Origin: Cyclina sinensis
Lineage: Eukaryota > Mollusca > Bivalvia > Venerida > Veneridae
Assembly (NCBI GenBank): GCA_012932295.1
Contig: JAAONU010000001.1
Span: 19,406,120-19,470,119, forward strand
DNA length: 64,000 nucleotides
Reading direction: 5' to 3'
Position 1 is the stretch's first letter, and every line of letters begins with the position of its first letter. Both the position numbers and the translations under genes were made by a program. Positions 58,054 through 64,000 of the stretch are shown here, one piece after another. Under the pieces are notes generated by a model. It was not told where the DNA came from, did no database searches, and saw only the letters and a program-made list of their open reading frames with translations.

Positions 58054-58713
58054 CAGGGTTGCCAGCACTTTGGTGAAATAAATTTCCCTGACTTTTCCCT
58101 GACTTTTCACTGACCAATTCATGTTTTTCACTGACCAAAATCGTCAAACACATAAACGGCCTCCTGACCTCCCCTATAGCCATCCAATCCTCCCATTATA
58201 TTTTTTGCATGTTAACTTGTATTTATTTTCCAAAATATAAAACATTTACATCAAAGTAATGATTCAAACATTGTGTTCTACTATTCTTAACTATTTCTAT
58301 TCAAACACAATGTGACTGTTGGTCAGTGAAACATGTGAAACATTTGACATGAAGGCAAGGGTTGCAAAGCCTTTCAGTCTTTAGGCTGAATGATGTTCTA
58401 AGGTAAATAATGGGTATTATAATCACTAAGTTAACATATAATGCTTCTTAATATCACAGTTTACTGTTATTTGAATTTAATGCTTAACTGTGAGAGTGAT
58501 AAAGTCAAATATTAAATGCCTAAAGACTGCCATAGCCAAGTAAGACCTTCAATGCGTATATTTTTCGACCTTTGAAATAATTTTTCCCTGACTTTTCACT
58601 GACTTTTCAGGATTTTCATTTTTCACTGACCAAATTTCAAAATTCCCTGACAATTCCCTGACCTTGAAAAAATACCCAATTTCCCTGACTTTTCAAGTCC
58701 GCTGGCAACCCTG
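58054..58713. mobile_element. CAGGGTTGCCAGC-ended hAT-like element, 5-bp TSD
   Basis: Thirteen-base perfect terminal inverted repeats (cagggttgccagc / gctggcaaccctg) bound 660 bp. CTTAT flanks both sides (58049-58053 and 58714-58718). Subterminal regions are crowded with ttccctgactttt and ttcactgacc words on both sides. No transposase. It shares CAGGG ends and a 5-bp duplication with 41560-42784, which suggests mobilisation by related transposases. It is inserted at the right end of the preceding element. Confidence 0.75.
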
Positions 58714-58718
58714 CTTAT

Positions 58719-59948
58719 TATTTAATCCAGTAATTAGCAGGTACACCAGCACATATATTTTGGAACACCAAAAATCCTTAAAAGTTAATAATGAAATCAA
58801 TATCTTATGGAACTACACAAGTAAATTACTAATAAAGTAACAATGATTTAGTGAGGAACACCTCTTACTTTCAAATCTAGATTCTAACTAACTACATTTT
58901 TTATTTGCAACTTATATACAAAATATTCTTAGAATAACATAGATTGCTGATTTGAAATTAAGTTGATACTTGAGTAATTAATCTATAATTTGATCAGGAA
59001 ATGGCATATTTATAATCAAAAGTAATTATCACTATGAGACAGTTACAAAAGGGTATGTAAACACCATACGACATGCTTGTTACTTAAACAGTCTGGCTTC
59101 CTTGTCTCAGATGAAGTGTCAACCTTTTAGCAGCTTTATGGTTTCTCAAGACTTAGAAATTAAACTAAAGAAAGAATGTCAACAAGTCATATGTTCAAAA
59201 TAGACTGAAAAATGATAGACAAAAATCTACTTCAACTAAAGTGAACAGTCTCTTATTAAATATGCAGCAAATATAATTCCTTAATTGTAAATAAATAGTA
59301 AGCAAATTTTTGTAAAATTGCTGCATAATAATTGTATGACACTATATACAATTAATATGATTAATAAGATTTGTTCATTTTTTCGTAACAATAACGACAC
59401 GCTCTGTATTCACATTTATGGTAAAGGGAAGTAACTATAAAATATCATAACCTTTCTAAAAATAATCATTCAAAATATTTACAATATAACACCAGATATA
59501 AGTTACTTTCAGTCTTCTTAGTTACTTAAGTAGATAAGAAATTACTTTCTGCTTCTTTGAACTATTGTACAATGAATAGTTATGTTTTAGAACATTCCAG
59601 GGCCTTTTAGCTTCTTAAAAAGGTGCTGATTTTCTCTATCACAGAAACCTTTTTAATGTCCCACTTGAATAAAAAAGAAAAACAGAACAAGTCTGTTATT
59701 GAAAAACATTGTTAGGAATGATTGATTCTGAACAAACCAAAGACGTAAAATCTTTTAACAAACTTAAGGATATTAAATAAATCTAGATTCCTGTAAATAT
59801 TTGATAATGATAAAGAAAATCGCAAGCTGAAAATCACTTATTTCCCGATTATCTCATAACAATCTACGTGATCATGTCATTGTCAGTTCTTATGAGCATG
59901 AAAGTTCCTAATAATAGGATACATATGGCTTGAGAAGGAACTACCTTT
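58719..59948. other. Repeat-poor AT-rich stretch, possible 3'UTR
   Basis: Unlike its surroundings, this 1.2 kb shows no interspersed repeat. It lies directly downstream, on the minus strand, of the candidate terminal exon at 59949-60212, so it could be its 3'UTR. Confidence 0.35.
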
Positions 59949-60212
59949 TTAGTGATATCGCTTAGCAAAAGCGTTGTAAGGTCGGCCACTTTCCTTTGTG
60001 CATTTCTCGAAATGCAAACATTGTATTCCCTGCTCTGTGAGCAGAGAATACAAAAAATGGAATGACTTAAGGTATTTCTCTTTAAAATCAGAATATTTTC
60101 TTACTAATTTTATCTTGTATTCTACTTCTGGTATCATGGTACTGATACTCTCAAGAATTTTTACGATCACAAAAATATTATCAATGTTATGTTTCAATTT
60201 TGTCCTTATATA
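59949..60212 (-). CDS. Candidate terminal coding exon, unidentified
   Basis: On the minus strand an acceptor (gcatttctag) ends before 60212, and 87 codons are open in phase 0 to a TAA at 59949. The translation has a non-random composition: segments VEYKIKLVRKYSDFKEKYLK, SFHFLYSLLTEQGIQCLHFE and a C-terminus SGRPYNAFAKRYH. I do not recognise the family. There is no signal or membrane segment. No upstream exons were found; the next 3 kb upstream is repeat. The alternative is a chance open frame, since a plus-strand frame overlaps it. Confidence 0.35.
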   Translation of the reverse strand, partial: YIRTKLKHNIDNIFVIVKILESISTMIPEVEYKIKLVRKYSDFKEKYLKSFHFLYSLLTEQGIQCLHFEKCTKESGRPYNAFAKRYH

Positions 60213-60237
60213 CTAGAAATGCGTATTCTGTACATTA

Positions 60238-60370
60238 ACAACAAGAGCTGTCTCTGGAAATTGAAATATGCCCCCGAAATGTAGCTTTGACCTGAAACTG
60301 GTGTAAATATATAATTGAATATGCCTGTGGAAAAGAGATCAGACAAAAAATACAGCAAAGGGAGAGTCAA
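60238..60370. mobile_element. Truncated aacaagagctgtc / atgcccccgaa repeat
   Basis: Begins acaagagctgtctctggaaa and continues to atatgcccccgaaatgtagc, the head of an interspersed repeat type related by its atgccccc end to 9391-9771. The tandem core is absent. Confidence 0.5.
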
Positions 60371-60404
60371 GTACCTACATATTTTATCAAAAAGATAATT
60401 ACAA

Positions 60405-63400
60405 TGAAAAACAAGAGGGCCATGATGGCCCTGGATTGCTCACCTGAGTACTTTGGCTGTAGGTTTGCTGTTAAGCAGTACTTCATTTTTTAACTGAAAA
60501 TATGTACAGTACAGCTCCTGCGATATGTACATTTATCTCTTAAACTCCGCGGACCTTGGGAGGAAAATCGCGGAGAATCGCCGAGGAACGCCCTAAATCG
60601 CGGAGGCGTCGCGGAGACGAATTTTGTCTGGTTAGTGACGGTATTTGCTGTGAAACTGCAGATTATCAATCCTCCGCGGATCTCCGCGATTTGTTTATGC
60701 ATTCAGTTGACTGAAGTGTATATATGACAAGTGAAATTTTATATTTACTTACTCTTTTTATCTTCATGTTTTAGGATGCCTAATAGTAATATTTCGTTTC
60801 GTCCCATGTTTCGACACATTAATTTATTGACAGACACAAGACCATGTGTTGGTCTCATGGCCTATGATCTGTACACGCATGACACATTGCGTCTCAACCG
60901 CTAATTGGTTCCTAAATATAACTTTTGACCTTTAACATTGAACGACAGTTATTTTCCGAAAATGATATTCACCTCACTTTAAAAGCTTCAGACACCACGT
61001 GCTCTTTAAAGCGGGAATTACAGTCATGTAGCATGCTTTTCCCGTAATTACATTTTCTTATTAAAATAATTAATATCTTTAACAGATATGTGGATATTTT
61101 TTAATTTAGGCAATGATGGCTTTGTTGACTGAACAGAAAGTTTAGTTTCGTTAGAATCGAACATTAATTCCGAATGCGTGAAACGAGGGTAGAAGAGAAA
61201 GACAGCCGATAATGAATAGATTTTCACACCTACCTGACATCATGTCAACTTTAATTGCTGCAATTTATTTACTTTTAAATCTTTAATCGGTGCCGCGCAA
61301 ATAAATTACTAATGATAATCAAACTGCGAAAATAAATATATCTAATATAAAAAGTGAAAATACAAACAAATGCGCTCTTATTCTGATGCATTTGTGTACG
61401 AACGTTCCTATTTGTTTACGAAAAGAAAGTTGCATCAGAAACAGCTGATCTTATTTTCAGAAAATGAGTTGACCGATTTCCGAACAACACGTGTTAAACT
61501 GCATCTGTATCATCTCGGCTCTTAGCAAAAAAAGTATTAATCGATTTACTAAATAATAACAAGCGTTTAAAAAATCACATTAATTAATGTATTTGACTGA
61601 ATTATATACCGTAGTCACATTATTGACAGGTGTTAAATGTACAGTTACATTATGGTAATTTCATCACACATTGCTGACTGTTTTTATGAAAGGATTTCAA
61701 GTGTATACATTTTATAATTATTTTTTTTCACCTTTAAATGGGAAATAGTTTGTTAAAACTCTGGTGATGAAACACAAGAATATTCGCGGAGAATCTCCGC
61801 GGAAACGCTCTAACACTCGGAGAATCGCGGAGATTGTGCGTGTACTTTAATCGCGGAGATTCTGAGCGTTTTTTTCAAGGAGAAACTCCGCGATTTACAG
61901 AATTCGCGCTGACAACGATCGCGGAGGAAGCACAAAATGTGTACATATCGCGGGAGCTGTACTGTAAGTGCCTACAAACCAAATATGTAAAATATCAGTC
62001 AATAAGTAAAGGCTCTATGACAGAAAGTAGAAATATCTATTATAAGCTATGGTGACCTTGACCTTAACCCAGTGACCTCAAACCCTACCCATGGGTAGAC
62101 GTCCATGCAAGGAACCTATATACTGAATATCAAAGATATTGGTCTATAAATGAAGGCTCTATGTGGTACAGTAGATAAATCTATTTTTAGCCTCCTTGAC
62201 CTTTAACCTAATCTAATAATTTCAATAAGCTTGATAAAGCTTGCTTCATGCCAAATTTTAAAATTCTAGGCAATGTTGTCCCAGACAAGAAGATTTTTAA
62301 AGATTTTCTTCTATACTGCTATTTAAAACTTGTGACCTCTCGAGGGGGGCCAATAGTGACCCCAGGGACATTTTTCAAACAAACTAGGTAGAAGTTTACT
62401 AGACAATGCTGCATACCAAATATCTAAGCTGTAGGCATTGAGGTTTCCAATAAGAAGATTTTTAAAGATTGCCTTTTTTACATATTACAGGCCCCCGGGG
62501 CGGGGCCAATTTTTACCCTGTGGCCAACATATATATAATACTTGTAAAGGTTCTCTACACAATACTCCTGACCTAATATCTAAGGTCTAGTCCTATTAGT
62601 TTGGAAGAAAAATGATTTTTCATGTTTTTACCTTTATAACTATATGTAAACCAAGAGAACCCTGGGGTGTGGCCAATTTTGACCCAGGGGGCATAATTTG
62701 AACAAACTTGGTAGACATCAACTAAACAATGCTGCATACCAAATATCTAAGCTGTAGGCATTGAGGTTTCCAGTAAGATTTTTAAAGATTGCCTTTTTTA
62801 CATATTAAGGGCCCCCGGGGCGGGGCCAATTTTGACCCCGGGGCCAACATATAAACAATACTGGTAAAGGTTCTCAACACAATGCTCCACACCAAATATC
62901 TAAGGTCTAGTCCTATTAGTTTGGAAGAAAAATGATTTTTCATATTTTTCCTATATAACTATATGTAAACCAAGAGAACCCCGGGGCGTGGCCAATTTTG
63001 ACCCAGGGGATATAATTTGAACAAACTTGGTAGACATCCATTAGACAATGCTACATACCAAATATCTAAGCTGTAGGCATTGTAGTTTCTGAGAAGAAGA
63101 TTTTTAAAGATTTCCTATATAACCCTATGTAAAATCAATTGACCCCCGGGGTGGGGCCAAATTTGACCCCAGGGGCATAATTTGAACAAACTTGATAGAG
63201 TTCGACTAGACAATGCTACATACCAAATCTTAAGGCTCAGAGCCTTGTGGTTTCAGACAAGAAGATTTTCAAAGTTTTTCCTTTAAGTTGCCATAGCAAC
63301 CAGAGTTCTTGATGGAATTGAATTCTTTGAACAACTTTGGTAGAGCTTCATGCAAGGAACATCCCAGGCAAGTTTCATTAAATTTGGCCCATTGGTTTCA

Positions 63401-63510
63401 GAGGAGATGTCGTTTAAATGAAAAGTTGACGACCGACGGACGGATGGACGACAGACAAAGACCGATCAGAAAAGCTCACCCTGAGCAGTTTGTGCTCAGG
63501 TGAGCTAAAA
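60405..63510. mobile_element. Large acaagagggccatgatggcc repeat, internally tandem, with nested insertion
   Basis: Head: acaagagggccatgatggcc then ctggattgctcacctgag. Right end: gaaaagctcaccctgagcag then tttgtgctcaggtgagct. Between 61967 and 63290 are several diverged units of about 140-330 bp, marked by gacccaggggcataatttga, aacaaacttggtagac, aatgctgcataccaaatatc and gaagatttttaaagattgcc. A pogo-like element (60505-61966) interrupts the first unit. The protein-like translations are repeat artefacts. Confidence 0.7.
60505..61966. mobile_element. pogo/Tigger-like non-autonomous element, copy 2
   Basis: The left end is TA then cagtacagctcctgcgatat then gtaca. The reverse complement of the right end is TA then cagtacagctcccgcgatat then gtaca. 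The terminal match is about 27 of 28 bases. Subterminal regions on both sides are packed with tcgcggag/ccgcgg words. The 1.46-kb interior has no transposase and is homologous to 42790-43140. It interrupts a bivalve repeat whose flanking halves (actgaaaatatg and agtgcctacaaaccaaatat) join sensibly when it is removed, with TA as the target. Confidence 0.75.
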
Positions 63511-63639
63511 ATTATGACGGGGGAGTAATGCCAGGGCTGGGGGGTCCCCAAGCAGAGGGGAGGTTGGAGGAGGGGGGAGGGGAAGTACTTACCAATCCTA
63601 TCTAAGTTAAAGTTTATTTCTAGGCTTAAGAAGTTTTTT

Positions 63640-63692
<53 letters not shown>

Positions 63693-64000
63693 GTATATAG
63701 TATAAGCAAAATCAAGTGACCCCTGGGGTGGGGCTAATTTTGACCACCAGGGACATGGGTACCAACAATCTTTGCAGGTTTCTTGCTGGTGATCAAGTAT
63801 TCCAAGTTTGAATGGAATATCTTTGACACTTTTTGAGAAATGGACATTAACAAAAAGGTTAACCAATAAATTTTAAGTTGAGAAAAGGGGCATAACTTTG
63901 CAAAAATAAATTTGAGGGTTATCTGCCCTTGAGAAATGGTGTTGCATTTTGATAGTGAACATTTATTCCTAATTTGAAGTAAATGGCTTTGATAGTTTCT
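63511..64000. other. Repeat tail and (TA)n microsatellite to window end
   Basis: A G-rich stretch (63515-63590), then a (TA)n microsatellite at about 63644-63687, then another unit of the acaagaggg-type repeat (aatcaagtgacccctggggt, then ggggctaattttgacc) running to the window edge. Confidence 0.55.

Noticed and set aside
1..64000. CRISPR arrays, bacterial operons, riboswitches or replication origins
   Set aside because: Introns, SINEs, LINEs and satellite structure show a metazoan nuclear genome; the tandem repeats lack direct-repeat/unique-spacer organisation.

Overview
The window is animal nuclear DNA, most likely from a bivalve mollusc and possibly a heterodont (venerid-like) clam. It is AT-rich, its genes are split by introns, and there are no bacterial-style operons. 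Much of it consists of short interspersed repeats of kinds I associate with bivalve genomes: units opening with gctcacctgag, atgcccccgaag or gtctcccccc, (GTCC)n-headed elements, and tRNA-derived SINEs ending in gttaaacccc. The organism call is an inference from repeat character and protein similarity. No database search was possible.

Layout. 1-6.7 kb: a small inverted-repeat element, a 157-bp tandem repeat and an array of RFX-type X-box motifs, probably around the 5' part of a plus-strand gene. 6.7-13.2 kb: phase-compatible exons of a basic, serine/arginine-containing protein I cannot name. 13.2-31.4 kb: 3'UTR and non-coding DNA with nested repeats, two short inverted-repeat elements, SINE copies and a 27-bp satellite. 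31.5-32.4 kb (minus): a complete coding exon for a DCN1-like protein 3 (DCUN1D3) homologue, the best-supported host gene. 33-41 kb: repeats and inverted-repeat elements. 41.3-43.3 kb: a pogo/Tigger-like non-autonomous element with a second DNA transposon inside it, ending at a 100-N assembly gap. 43.8-45.2 kb: four exons encoding the cysteine-rich part of an ADAMTS-like protein. 46.2-50.0 kb (minus): an L1/Tx1-type LINE ORF2 broken by only two frameshifts, with a two-unit 478-bp tandem array and an ORF1 fragment upstream. 53.9-64 kb: an older reverse-transcriptase fragment split by a palindromic insertion, a long-TIR element, a hAT-like element, a candidate terminal exon on the minus strand, and a large bivalve repeat disrupted by another pogo-like copy.

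The host genes look unrelated: cullin neddylation, an extracellular protease-family protein and an unidentified protein. The most informative content is the transposon record. Several insertions can be reconstructed because a target-site duplication is visible, and in one case a related copy in the window preserves the empty site. I found no convincing new biochemical system. The best candidates for novelty are the non-autonomous DNA elements (long-TIR ggggatt element, CAGGG-ended elements with 5-bp duplications, an 81-bp palindrome with 14-bp direct repeats) and the X-box array.
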